DNA from: Psychromonas sp. L1A2
Lineage (GTDB): Bacteria; Pseudomonadota; Gammaproteobacteria; Enterobacterales; Psychromonadaceae
Assembly (NCBI RefSeq): GCF_009828855.1
Contig: NZ_WUAG01000002.1
Span: 1,054,001-1,118,000 of the forward strand
DNA: 64,000 nucleotides
Reading direction: 5' to 3'
The notes beneath the pieces are model-generated. The model did no database searches, was not told where the DNA came from, and saw only the letters and a list, made by a program, of their open reading frames with translations. Below are positions 7,786 to 16,974 of this stretch, in pieces. The translations under genes were made by a program, and so were the position numbers. The first letter of the stretch is position 1. Each line of letters begins with the position of its first letter.

Positions 7786-10002
7786 TTATAAACGGTATTT
7801 AAAGTTTAAGTTAAGAGATCGAGGGTCATTCCCTTCTGCCAACACCCAGTTTGGTGTTGAAGCAACGCGACTTTTATCAAACATATTACGAACCACTAAT
7901 GAGATATCCCAGTTTTCTAGTTCATAGTAAGTTCCGAAGTCAAATTCAGCATATCCAGGTACTTTGTAATCACCATCATTACTACCTGATTCAGCTCTCA
8001 TACCTAATGCAAAACGAACTGGCTCGCTATCCATCTTATAACTATTCCAAATAGAAAGAGAGTTATAAGGTGTGTAATCTGCTTGTACACCTTTATCGTC
8101 ACCCGAAGTATCAGACGCGTCAGTGTATGCGTAACTTATACGGCTAGAAATTTGGTCAGTGAGATGAACTAACGCATTAACTTCAACACCTGTTGATCTG
8201 AACGCTTCACCTGAACGTTGTACTAACGCTCTATCGCCATCAATCGTTTCATACTCTGTTTGATTTTTAGTATTGATATAAAATAATGTCACACTAGTAC
8301 TTAACTTATCATCGAAAAAGTCACCTTTAAAGCCTAGTTCATAGTTATCACTTTCTTCTGGATCGTAGCTAACACCATCTTGGCCATATTGTACTAACGT
8401 CGATGTATCAATCGGTTCATAAGCTTGGCTGTAAGATGCAAATAGATTCACATCTTGCGTTAACTTATAAACAACACCCGCATCATAGATAAAGTTAGAA
8501 GTACTTTGATCATAATCTGAATCATCTGAACTCGTTTCTTCACCTTTGAACCTTGTGTACCCCAACCCTAACGCTAATGTGAAATCACCAAGACTAATAC
8601 GATCTTTTAAATATAAGTTGATTTCATTATCGATTGTTGTTGAATAATTACCGTCTTTTAAAGAGTCAGGTATTTGAGTATAAATTTGATCATCTGGGTC
8701 ATAGACATTGATTGTATTATTACCAATCGCATCTTCATTATCTTGGAAGTTACGCATAAATTTAACTTTTTTATTACGGACATTAACGCCCGTTAATAAA
8801 TGATGTTTAAAAATACCTGTTTCAAATTTCCCTTCAGCATTGGTATCAAGTAAAAAGTATTGGTCTTCGCCTTGAGCATAAACCCACTTTCTTTCTAATG
8901 TTGAATCACCAATGGCATTACCTAAACCACTGCTATTACTTGCATAGAGATCTTGCGCGCTTGACTTAGTATTGACCGCCGCAGCGGTTGCATTTAACGT
9001 CCAGTTTTGTAGTTTATGTTCAGCACTTAATTCAAAAGTAGTTGATTTATTAGCGCCTTTATCTAACGGGCTACCATAATAGAAACTACGGTTAATAATG
9101 CTACCGAAACTATCTGTTGTATCACCTAATGTGCCATTAGCAAGATTAGTGGTGTAAACACCATCGCCATAACTACTACCACCCGTCGTCTCACGATTAA
9201 TATATTCAAAACGTGGTGTAATACGTGTGTTATCACCAATTTTAAAGGTCAAAGAAACATCGAGAGCTTGCTCATCTGTTGAGCGCCCTTCTTGGTACTC
9301 TTCTCCATCAGGTGTTAATTCTGCATTAACTCGATATAACACTTTATCGCCAACCAACTCACCAGTTGAATCAATACTGACTGAGACTTGGTTTCTTTTA
9401 AAGTTAGCCGTATCTCCAGACACATAAGATCTTGTTTTTAAACCTAATGTCGTTTCTGATTCTTCTTGAGGTTTTTTAGTAATGACATTAACCATACCGC
9501 CACCAACACCTGAACCATATAAAATAGCATCAGAACCGTTAAGTATTGTCACTGACTCTACGTTATAAGTACTAGGAGAACGAGAACCAGAACCAGCTTC
9601 ACCACCTTGAAGTGAACGTAACCCATTGACCATAAAGTTATCAAGGTTCGTTGATATACCGCGAATAATCACATTACGATCGGCAGAACTGCTGGTATTA
9701 ATGCTAGTGGCATACTCAGCAATATCCTTAACATCTTCTGCAGACATATCCTCGATTTGTTCTTTTGTTACTTTTACAACAGAGCGACCTGTATCTTTCA
9801 AAGATAAGTTCATTTTTGTTGCGGTATTATCGACGGCATTAATTCCTTGCTCAGACTGACCGGTCACCGTCACTACGTCTAACTTAGTCACTTCAGAATC
9901 GGCATCCGCAGCAAATGAAGCAGGAGATAAGGCTGTAATTAATGCGGATCCAATCGCTAGGTGAGTAATTGGTTTTGATTTTTTAAAAAACTGGTTAGAC
10001 AT
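7786..10002 (-). CDS. TonB-dependent siderophore receptor, Fiu/PiuA-like
   Basis: 738 residues with a signal peptide ending SFA and a TonB-box-like DVVTVTG near 42-48. The plug domain (about 60-175) includes NVIIRGI and the VESVTILNGSDAILYGSGVGGGMVNVITKKP block, followed by a beta-barrel ending in the typical KYRL strand. It would import ferric catecholate-type siderophores across the outer membrane. The assignment to the Fiu/PiuA group rests on plug sequence and on the adjacent piuC. The promoter carries a perfect palindromic Fur box in a -35/-10 spacer. Confidence 0.93.
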   Translation of the reverse strand: MSNQFFKKSKPITHLAIGSALITALSPASFAADADSEVTKLDVVTVTGQSEQGINAVDNTATKMNLSLKDTGRSVVKVTKEQIEDMSAEDVKDIAEYATSINTSSSADRNVIIRGISTNLDNFMVNGLRSLQGGEAGSGSRSPSTYNVESVTILNGSDAILYGSGVGGGMVNVITKKPQEESETTLGLKTRSYVSGDTANFKRNQVSVSIDSTGELVGDKVLYRVNAELTPDGEEYQEGRSTDEQALDVSLTFKIGDNTRITPRFEYINRETTGGSSYGDGVYTTNLANGTLGDTTDSFGSIINRSFYYGSPLDKGANKSTTFELSAEHKLQNWTLNATAAAVNTKSSAQDLYASNSSGLGNAIGDSTLERKWVYAQGEDQYFLLDTNAEGKFETGIFKHHLLTGVNVRNKKVKFMRNFQDNEDAIGNNTINVYDPDDQIYTQIPDSLKDGNYSTTIDNEINLYLKDRISLGDFTLALGLGYTRFKGEETSSDDSDYDQSTSNFIYDAGVVYKLTQDVNLFASYSQAYEPIDTSTLVQYGQDGVSYDPEESDNYELGFKGDFFDDKLSTSVTLFYINTKNQTEYETIDGDRALVQRSGEAFRSTGVEVNALVHLTDQISSRISYAYTDASDTSGDDKGVQADYTPYNSLSIWNSYKMDSEPVRFALGMRAESGSNDGDYKVPGYAEFDFGTYYELENWDISLVVRNMFDKSRVASTPNWVLAEGNDPRSLNLNFKYRL

Positions 10003-10177
10003 CTTCTAATATTTCCTTTTAGATAAGTTTGCACAACAAACTTAAGTACATAGCGCTATTTATTTTCAACACCCCCAAAACGACAAACATATATTTGTCG
10101 CTTTAAGTATTCACAGATAATTTATTTGTAATCTCATTAGAATATTTATAAAAAGTGAGGTGTAAAATCTGAAAAGG

Positions 10178-10206
10178 ATTTTAGTGATAACGGTTATCAA
10201 TACCAA
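10178..10206 (-). promoter_or_regulatory. Promoter with Fur box for the first TonB receptor
   Basis: On the minus strand TTGGTA (10201-10206) and TAAAAT (10178-10183) form a -35/-10 pair with a 17-base spacer. The spacer contains the perfect 7-1-7 palindrome TGATAACGGTTATCA (10185-10199), close to the Fur consensus. This predicts repression by Fur-Fe when iron is plentiful. The start codon is about 175 bases further on, giving a long leader. Confidence 0.75.
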
Positions 10207-10210
10207 TTAA

Positions 10211-10230
10211 ATTACATTCTTTACATTTGT
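10211..10230 (-). promoter_or_regulatory. Direct-repeat element (copy 2)
   Basis: The core TTACATTCTTTACATTTG is identical to copies 1 and 3. It begins 12 bases from the Fur box and abuts the -35 hexamer, the usual place for an activator. The Fur-box spacing is the same as in copy 3. Confidence 0.65.
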
Positions 10231-10381
10231 AGTATGAAAAGCACTCAGATAAACAAAGAAAATCAATAAATGACGTAATGACGATAAAAAGAGAATTAGA
10301 TAAAATGGAATTGAGAGCAATCACAATGAATAGCTTATCTATTGTGATTGGCATAATAAAAGAAGAGGAAGTCTAGTGCAT

Positions 10382-10407
10382 AAAAAACGGCTAGTTTCCT
10401 AGCCGTT
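10382..10407 (-). terminator. Terminator downstream of the second TonB receptor
   Basis: The stem AACGGCTAG/CTAGCCGTT has a TTTC loop and a run of six T on the minus strand. It lies about 200 bases after the receptor stop, beyond the inserted repeat element. Confidence 0.85.
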
Positions 10408-10444
10408 ACATTATTTATAAATAGTAATTAACAATTCAAACCGC

Positions 10445-10609
10445 TTATACCAATGGAATTAAATAAGTGATCAGGGATTGCGCAGGAAAAATTAACACTA
10501 ATAAGGCGTGAGTTGTAGGAGATAGTTGTTCTCACTTCAAAACTCACAACGCAGTTAGAGATAATTTTAACCAGTAAGAATGATCACCTTATTAATTCTT
10601 TTGGTATTA
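10445..10609. repeat. MITE-like repeat, 165-bp form (copy A)
   Basis: It starts TTATACCAATGGAATTAA and ends ATTCTTTTGGTATTA; the ends form terminal inverted repeats about 25 bases long that include TGATC/GATCA. It is nearly identical to 49053-49217 and related to three longer or diverged copies. It has no coding capacity. Its right end supplies the stop codon (TAA, 10607-10609) of the adjacent TonB gene. Confidence 0.85.
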
Positions 10610-12730
10610 GTAACGAACTTGAACCGTTGCCATAAAGTTACGACCTTCACCAACAACAACATTTTGTGCGCCATTAGTTTCGTAGTCATCACTTGTTGAG
10701 CCACCACCAGCGTAGTAATCAGTATCAAGCAGATTTTCTACATTGAAACGAAATACCATTTCTAGGTTTTGATCGTATTGAAAATGATGAGCAAGCCCTA
10801 AATCAAAGCGAGTATAACCATCTTTCTTAAAGGTATTTGCTGCATCACCATAACGTGATCCCACATAAGTAGCACCCAAGTTAAGATCTGTATTATGAGT
10901 CACTTGGTAACGAGACCAAAGGCTAGCAGCGAACTTAGGCACATCAGCAGGACGATTACCTTGGTAATTAGCATCCGTTGTGTATTCAGCATCAAGATAA
11001 GTACCTGTACCACTTAATGAAAAATCATCAGTAATGTTACCTTGGAATGCTAATTCAACACCACGATGAACACGTTCACCTGTTTGTGTGACTTCATAAG
11101 ACTCTGCACTACCCACATTAATTGTTGAATTTTCTTCAGTAATTTGAAAAACAGCACCAGAAGCAAATAATTGTTTATCAAATAATTCCCATTTAGTGCC
11201 TAACTCATAAAGTTTACCGTTCACTGGGTCAAGTGATGCACCATCATTCGTTGCATTACTGTCTGATACATCAGACTGAGGTTCAAAGCTTTCAGAGTAA
11301 GTTAAGTAAATAGAACCGTCACTTGTTGGGTGATAGATTAAAGCGACTTTAGGCACAATTACATCTAATCTTTCATCTGATTCACCATCATCACCAGGTG
11401 TTACTTTCAAATCATAACGCAGGCCAGCAAGTGCTTGCCATTGGTCATTAAAAGTCACCATATCTTGTATATAAAAACCATAACTGTTGTACTTACTATC
11501 AGTTGTTCTAACGCTGGCGGTGGTATCAATAGTTGCCGATGAGTTTGGCTCACCAACCGTCGTTGTAGACCCAACTAATGAATACTGTTCTCGCTCATAG
11601 CTATAACCTAACCAGTTACTACCGATTAAGACTTTATGGCCAATACTACCAGTATCAAATTCACCGACTAAATCGGCACTTGCCGTTTGGAAGATCCAGT
11701 TATCACTACGATCACTACCCGCTTGCGTATAAGTTGTACCATCATAAGATGTTTCAACAGGATAACTTTCAACATCATGACGTTTAAAATCTTGATGGTT
11801 GTAACTCACATTTAATGACCAATTATCATTTAATTGCGCATCAACACCAACACCGACATTCTCAACTTCGTTGTCGATATTTGACCATTGTGTATCCCAA
11901 ATATATTCATCGCCTAAAACAGATTTCCCAGCAACAACATAAGCACCAGAGTCAACACCACCGTTATCTGTTGTACGGTCGTAATGTGCAGAAATAGTCA
12001 CTGCATCATTAAGATCGTAATCAATAAATAGACCGCCAACAAAACGATCCGTTGAAGGCGATGAACCATCACTATAGCTGCGCCATGAGTCGTAGTTTTG
12101 TTGTGATAACACCAAACGACTACGTAACGTTTTTTCTTTGTTCAAAGCACCACTAACGTCCAGTGTGCTTCGAGTTGAATTGTTTGAACCTAAGTCTTGG
12201 CTAAAGACAACATGTGTTTCTGCCGTTGGCTTTTTAGACACCATGTTAATCAGACCACCTGGCGCCGATTGTCCGTATAACAATCCAGCAGGACCTTTTA
12301 ATACTTCGACTGACTGTAATAATTCAACAGGTTGACGGTAATGAGACCAATGTTGTTTACCATCTCGTAAATAACCAGTGCTACTACTAAGTTCAAAACC
12401 ACGCAAAGCGAAACGTTCACGATTACGACTATCGCCTAATGCTGAAACACTTGAATCATTTTTTAATACATCGCTTAATTTGGTTGCACGTTGTTCATCA
12501 ATTAATTGCTCATCAATCACCGTGACTTGTCCCGGCGTTTCAAGCTGAGTCATTTCCATGCGCATAGAGCCAGTATTGCTGTCCGCTTTATAGTTAGCGC
12601 GCTCACCAGTCACCACCATTAACTTTTCAGGATCGGCTTCAATACCTGCATTTTCAGCAGCATTGACATAAATGACTGATGAGGCGAGCGTCGCACCTAT
12701 TAACATAGACAACTGACTTCTTTTAAACAT
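10607..12730 (-). CDS. TonB-dependent siderophore receptor, hydroxamate type (FhuE/FhuA-like)
   Basis: 707 residues with a signal peptide ending VNA and a TonB-box-like LMVVTGE near residues 37-43. The plug includes ERFALRGFELSSS and SVEVLKGPAGLLYGQSAPGGLINMVSKKP, the TIGR01783-type siderophore receptor pattern. A 22-strand-type barrel ends with VQVRY. The LRDGKQHW and YGQSAPGG segments resemble FhuE/ferrichrome-type receptors, so hydroxamate siderophores are the likely ligand. The final stop codon lies inside a MITE-like repeat, without loss of the terminal aromatic residue needed for outer-membrane assembly. Confidence 0.92.
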   Translation of the reverse strand: MFKRSQLSMLIGATLASSVIYVNAAENAGIEADPEKLMVVTGERANYKADSNTGSMRMEMTQLETPGQVTVIDEQLIDEQRATKLSDVLKNDSSVSALGDSRNRERFALRGFELSSSTGYLRDGKQHWSHYRQPVELLQSVEVLKGPAGLLYGQSAPGGLINMVSKKPTAETHVVFSQDLGSNNSTRSTLDVSGALNKEKTLRSRLVLSQQNYDSWRSYSDGSSPSTDRFVGGLFIDYDLNDAVTISAHYDRTTDNGGVDSGAYVVAGKSVLGDEYIWDTQWSNIDNEVENVGVGVDAQLNDNWSLNVSYNHQDFKRHDVESYPVETSYDGTTYTQAGSDRSDNWIFQTASADLVGEFDTGSIGHKVLIGSNWLGYSYEREQYSLVGSTTTVGEPNSSATIDTTASVRTTDSKYNSYGFYIQDMVTFNDQWQALAGLRYDLKVTPGDDGESDERLDVIVPKVALIYHPTSDGSIYLTYSESFEPQSDVSDSNATNDGASLDPVNGKLYELGTKWELFDKQLFASGAVFQITEENSTINVGSAESYEVTQTGERVHRGVELAFQGNITDDFSLSGTGTYLDAEYTTDANYQGNRPADVPKFAASLWSRYQVTHNTDLNLGATYVGSRYGDAANTFKKDGYTRFDLGLAHHFQYDQNLEMVFRFNVENLLDTDYYAGGGSTSDDYETNGAQNVVVGEGRNFMATVQVRY

Positions 12731-12824
12731 TTTCTATTTCTCCCTTGTATTAATGATTGTTTATTATCAATTCCATTTGAGCGTTCAATCGCACTAACTG
12801 ATGGAAATAATCGCTAAAAATACG

Positions 12825-12839
12825 TGATAATAATTATCA
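12825..12839 (-). promoter_or_regulatory. Consensus Fur box before the second TonB receptor
   Basis: TGATAATAATTATCA is a perfect 7-1-7 palindrome matching the Fur consensus at every position. On the minus strand it lies just after a TTGTTA -35-like hexamer (12841-12846). It is about 95 bases from the start codon. Confidence 0.88.
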
Positions 12840-12850
12840 ATAACAACAAA

Positions 12851-12870
12851 ATTACATTCTTTACATTTGC
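12851..12870 (-). promoter_or_regulatory. Direct-repeat element (copy 3)
   Basis: The core is identical to the other two copies, and the start lies exactly 12 bases from the Fur box, as in copy 2. The orientation is the same relative to the gene. It is likely bound by a regulator that contacts RNA polymerase at the -35. Confidence 0.65.
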
Positions 12871-13000
12871 TAGATAAAAGTTAAATAGAATAAGTAATAG
12901 GTAGGTAAATCATCTGAATAGCATTTTTTAAAACAGAGAAATAAAATTAACCACACATTTATAAAAGCACGATTAATTTATTTTAAAAGAATATGAGAGG

Positions 13001-13227
13001 TTATACCGATTACATTAAATAAGTGATCTAAATTTTGCGCAGGAAAAATGAGTTAGTTCAAGGCGAAAATTGAGGCCTTTCGAAGATTAACTTCGTTAAT
13101 CGTCTATCGGTGAATTAACTAAAACATGTTAATTCATTAATGGTTGTTCCATTTACGAAATTTACAACGAAGAAATAAGTTATTTTAACAAGTAAAATAG
13201 ATAACTTAATTAGTGTGATTGGTATTA
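13001..13227. repeat. MITE-like repeat, long form (copy B)
   Basis: It begins TTATACCGATTACATTAAAT and ends GTGTGATTGGTATTA, sharing ends and internal AAGTGATCTAAATTTTGCGC with the copy at 46393. It lies between the receptor gene promoter and the end of the response-regulator gene, six bases from that gene's stop. Confidence 0.8.
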
Positions 13228-13232
13228 GCAGA

Positions 13233-14129
13233 CTATAAAAAACACATTAGGACACAAGACATTTGTGCAACTTTTTCAGTGAAAGCATAGCCTTTTCCAT
13301 GCACTGTCTTTATATGTAATTTAGACAGGCCTGCATTAGACATTTTTCGACGGATGTTACTAATATGAACATCTAAATTACGGTCAAAAGCAGATAATTC
13401 CCTTTTTAACACTTCCTTCTGTAAGGTTGCTTTAGAAATAATGTCTCCGTCATTTTTACTCAAATATTGCACTAACTGCACTTCAGTATCAGTTAAAGGC
13501 AGACGTGATATTTTAAATGAAAAGCGCTCAGAACAATTATCAAATGCAGCACGTTGTTTTTCTAATGCTACACGCCGTAATAACACTTCGATATGCACTA
13601 ACAAAGCTTGTTCTGAATAAGGTTTATTAAGATATTGATCAGCGCCAGCCTTTAATTTATCAAGCAAATTAGCTTGGTCATTAGCTTCGCTCAATAACAA
13701 AATAGGAACGGCAAAACGCTTACAAATGGTTGAAATGACTGTCTGAGTTTCTTTAGCAACTAAACTAGTATCAGATTGCTTATTACTCGACAGATTACTA
13801 CTGGACAGATCACGACTGGACAGATCACGACTTGATAAATTACAGTCAGAAAACTGAGTATTAGAAAGCGTTGAGGATAACTCACTAGAGGATTCTTGCC
13901 TAAAAATAGCTTTGCTAGCAACACAGGTATTCGCAGAAAAATTATCGGTAAGTAAGTCATTCGAAAACTCATTGTCTAATATCACAACATCAGCACTTTG
14001 CTGCTGTAAATGAACCAAAGTACTTTTAACATCATCAAAACAAGTCACTTGATGTGTCGCTTTAGTTAATATTTGTGTTAACAATTTTTTGCTTTGCAAA
14101 TTATTACTAACCACTACGATATAAGACAT
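13233..14129 (-). CDS. Atypical OmpR-family response regulator with Ser-rich insertion
   Basis: 298 residues from the ATG at 14129, which has a good GAGG ribosome site; the frame extends 14 codons further. The N-terminal receiver keeps Asp52, Ser147 and Lys169 but has SNN (8-10) where the acidic Mg-binding pair should be. An insertion of about 80 residues (55-135) splits the receiver and contains SSRDL repeats. The C-terminal winged helix (about 205-285; DRNLDVHISNIRRKM, IKTVHGKGYAF) is intact. There is no histidine kinase beside it. It is probably phosphorylation-independent and may regulate the adjacent TonB and metal genes; that link is inference. Confidence 0.85.
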   Translation of the reverse strand: MSYIVVVSNNLQSKKLLTQILTKATHQVTCFDDVKSTLVHLQQQSADVVILDNEFSNDLLTDNFSANTCVASKAIFRQESSSELSSTLSNTQFSDCNLSSRDLSSRDLSSSNLSSNKQSDTSLVAKETQTVISTICKRFAVPILLLSEANDQANLLDKLKAGADQYLNKPYSEQALLVHIEVLLRRVALEKQRAAFDNCSERFSFKISRLPLTDTEVQLVQYLSKNDGDIISKATLQKEVLKRELSAFDRNLDVHISNIRRKMSNAGLSKLHIKTVHGKGYAFTEKVAQMSCVLMCFL

Positions 14130-14481
14130 AACAACCTCAATAAACGATAATGAGTCGCATTCTACTTTCAAGGGTTTACTTTATCAATATCTCTTTGGTA
14201 ACAAAGAGATAAATCTTTTATTTATTTCTGCTTTATCTAATGAAAAATCTTCAATTTAAAAGTAATAGTGTTCCATTGAATCTTTATTTAATTATTTATA
14301 TAGGGGAAATAAGTGTAAAAAATAACGTAAACACTTGTTATTTAATATAAATTTAATGATGTAGTTATTTATTTTAAGCAGTAATATTAATTAGCTATAG
14401 AATGGTAAAGATATGAAAATAACTTCATGAATATGCTTATCCATGAAGTTATTAAAAATGATTGTAAGCGACTAATCGCTA
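14130..14481. other. Intergenic region between leuA and the response regulator gene
   Basis: AT-rich. It holds the regulator's ribosome site and presumably its promoter, and the leuA terminator hairpin. I see no repeat-family copy or gene. Confidence 0.5.
14418..14453 (-). terminator. Terminator downstream of leuA
   Basis: The arms AATAACTTCATG and CATGAAGTTATT pair perfectly around a 12-base loop and continue into TTTTC on the minus strand. They start about 30 bases after the leuA stop. Confidence 0.65.
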
Positions 14482-16218
14482 TTAAGCTGATAATGAAATA
14501 GACGATGCCACATTAACGTTACTGCGACCCAATGCATTCAATACCGCTTGCATAGAAGCCGTTAAAATATCGTGACAATTAGATGCTGCACAATAGCGAC
14601 TTCCTTTAATGCTAATTTGCACATAAGCCATTGCTTCAGCTTGTTCATTTTCAGCACCTAACTTGCTTGGTAACGCATGTTCAGTGTAATCAATTAACAC
14701 AATGTCATGACCAATAGCGACACTTAAGCCTTTCACAAAGGCATCCAATACACCTTTACCTTCACCCTTTAATTCAAGTGTTTGGTTCTGTGTTGTCAAC
14801 TGTGCTTGTAACGTATCAACACTGCCTTCACGATTAAGTTGGTAACTCTCAATATTAACTGCATGTACTGGATTTAAGTAGGTGTTTGAGAATATTTCAT
14901 GTATTACTTGAGGCCCTACTTCTGCTTCACTTTTCTCAGCAAATGCTTGAATGTGTGGACTAAAGTCGACTTGCATCCAGCGTGGCATTTGAATGCCATA
15001 ATCTTGCTCAAGTACATAAGCGACACCGCCTTTACCTGATTGACTATTTATACGAATCACTTGCTGATAGCTACGACCTAAATCACGAGGATCAATCGGT
15101 AAGTAAGCTACTTGCCAATGCGCATCAGGGTCTTCTTTACGCTGTTCCGCATCAATGCTCATACATTTGTTAATCGCATCTTGATGGCTACCAGAGAAAG
15201 CAGCAAATACTAACTCACCAGCATAAGCATGACGTGGATGAACCGCTAACTGAGTGCAGCGCTCAACTGTTGAAATAATGCGGTCCATATCAGATAAGTT
15301 TAATTCTGGATCAATACCTTGGCTGTAAATGTTCATCGCCATGGTCACGATATCCATATTACCCGTGCGTTCACCGTTACCTAATAATGTACCTTCAATA
15401 CGGTCAGCGCCTGCTAATACACCTAGCTCAGCAGCAGCAACACCACAACCACGGTCATTATGAGTATGTAAACTAATTCTAACGGCTTCACGATGACTGA
15501 TATTGTCATTAATCCATTCAATTTGATCTGCATAAACGTTCGGAGTAGACACTTCGACTGTTGCAGGTAGATTGATGATCACTTTATTATCAGGCGTTGG
15601 TTGCCATACGTTAATCACGGCATCACACACTTCTAGTGCGTAATCCATTTCTGTTCCCGTAAAACTTTCAGGGGAATATTGGAAAGACCAATGTGTATCA
15701 GGTTGTTGAGAAGCCATCTCTTTTACCCATTGCGCACCTTGAATGGCAATGGCTTTAATTTCTTCACATGATTTTTTGAAAACTTGTTCACGCTGTACTG
15801 TAGACGTTGAATTATATAAATGAACAATCGCTTTCTTAGCGCCTTTCAATGACTCAAAACTACGTGCAATCAATGGTTCTCTTGCTTGTGTTAATACTTG
15901 AATCGTTACATCGTCAGGAATCAAATCTTCTTCAATCAATTGGCGAACAAAATCAAAATCAGGTGCAGATGCCGCTGGGAAACCTACTTCAATTTCTTTA
16001 AAACCTACATCAACTAATAGCTTAAACATTTCTAGTTTTTGGCTTGGGCTCATTGGCTCAATAAGTGCTTGGTTACCGTCTCTTAAATCAACACTACACC
16101 AATCAGGTGCAACACTAATAACACGGTTAGGCCAACGTCTATCGGTTTTTTGAATAGGCGCAAAAGCACGATATTTTTTATGATTAAAACTAGATGGTTG
16201 ATTGCTATTCACTGGCAT
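14482..16218 (-). CDS. leuA: 2-isopropylmalate synthase (long form)
   Basis: Catalyses condensation of acetyl-CoA with 2-oxoisovalerate, the first committed step of leucine synthesis, in the cytoplasm. About 578 residues from the ATG at 16218, chosen because AGGGA lies about seven bases upstream; the frame is open to 16260 without a ribosome site. The TIM barrel carries the metal-binding and catalytic motifs DLRDGNQ and HTHNDRG and the GNGERTGN motif. The C-terminal part (after about 440) is the regulatory LeuA dimer domain that senses leucine. The N-terminal FAPIQKTDRRWP block identifies the longer LeuA type known from actinobacteria and some proteobacteria. A divergent Lrp-family gene lies upstream. 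Confidence 0.95.
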   Translation of the reverse strand: MPVNSNQPSSFNHKKYRAFAPIQKTDRRWPNRVISVAPDWCSVDLRDGNQALIEPMSPSQKLEMFKLLVDVGFKEIEVGFPAASAPDFDFVRQLIEEDLIPDDVTIQVLTQAREPLIARSFESLKGAKKAIVHLYNSTSTVQREQVFKKSCEEIKAIAIQGAQWVKEMASQQPDTHWSFQYSPESFTGTEMDYALEVCDAVINVWQPTPDNKVIINLPATVEVSTPNVYADQIEWINDNISHREAVRISLHTHNDRGCGVAAAELGVLAGADRIEGTLLGNGERTGNMDIVTMAMNIYSQGIDPELNLSDMDRIISTVERCTQLAVHPRHAYAGELVFAAFSGSHQDAINKCMSIDAEQRKEDPDAHWQVAYLPIDPRDLGRSYQQVIRINSQSGKGGVAYVLEQDYGIQMPRWMQVDFSPHIQAFAEKSEAEVGPQVIHEIFSNTYLNPVHAVNIESYQLNREGSVDTLQAQLTTQNQTLELKGEGKGVLDAFVKGLSVAIGHDIVLIDYTEHALPSKLGAENEQAEAMAYVQISIKGSRYCAASNCHDILTASMQAVLNALGRSNVNVASSISLSA

Positions 16219-16259
16219 AAGAGATTCCCTAAAACTATTTTTTGATATGATTGTTATCA

Positions 16260-16370
16260 TTATAACGATAAAGCAACAGTAAAGCGTAGTATAAACGAAT
16301 TAGCGAGTTGGCTCAGCATGGTAAGGTTATTGCCACCCATTTCCGGTAAGAAACTTCGCTCGCTATTCAT
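16260..16370 (-). other. Possible Leu-rich leader ORF upstream of leuA
   Basis: A 36-codon frame (MNSERSFLPEMGG to FTVALSL) ends 41 bases before the leuA start and contains seven Leu codons, though none clustered as in classical leader peptides. The DNA also contains inverted repeats (CAGCATG 16314-16320 with CATGCTG 16368-16374; CTCGCTA with TAGCGAG) that could form alternative RNA structures. No convincing ribosome site is seen, so translation is doubtful. The rest of the 16219-16497 gap is the shared divergent promoter region. Confidence 0.25.
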
Positions 16371-16497
16371 GCTGTAAACTATAGCGAATTATAATGAGGG
16401 AATGGTTGCAAAGTTACCCTTATAATTGCAAAATATTGCAACAAATAACTACAAAAACAAAAAAATGTAGTGATTAAATACACATTGAGAAATAACC

Positions 16498-16974
16498 ATG
16501 CAATCAATCGTAAAATTAGACCGAATAGACAAGCAAATATTGCAACTGATGCAAGCTAACGCGCGTATTAGTAATTTAGAATTAGCCGACAGTGTTGGTT
16601 TATCACCAACACCCTGCTCTCGTCGTGTTAAACGCTTAGAAGAATCAGGTATTATCGATAAACATGTCACCCTATTAAAGCCTTCTGCTTTAGGTTTAAA
16701 CCTAACAGCAATGATAGGTATTAGTATGGACAGGCATACGCCAGAGCGTTTTGAAAACTTCCAAACATCAGTTAGCCTATTACCAGAAGTATTAGAGTGC
16801 TTAATTGTGACAGGTCAATCGGCTGATTTTTTATTAAAAGTGATCGTACGAGATATGCAACATTATGAACAATTTCTGTTAGGTCATATCACCAAACTAG
16901 AAGGTGTAACAGGCGTACACTCTAGTTTTGTTTTACGTGAAGTCATTAAGAAAACAGCATTACCGCTCGATTAA
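16498..16974 (+). CDS. Lrp/AsnC family transcriptional regulator
   Basis: 158 residues: an N-terminal winged HTH (about 8-60; LDRIDKQILQLMQANARISNLELADSVGLSPTPCSRRVKRLEESG) and a C-terminal RAM ligand-binding domain (about 70-150). Such proteins bind DNA as octamers and sense amino acids. It is transcribed divergently from leuA, so control of leucine synthesis is plausible. It is shorter in identity to Lrp itself than expected for the global regulator, so I leave the symbol empty. Confidence 0.93.
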   Translation: MQSIVKLDRIDKQILQLMQANARISNLELADSVGLSPTPCSRRVKRLEESGIIDKHVTLLKPSALGLNLTAMIGISMDRHTPERFENFQTSVSLLPEVLECLIVTGQSADFLLKVIVRDMQHYEQFLLGHITKLEGVTGVHSSFVLREVIKKTALPLD

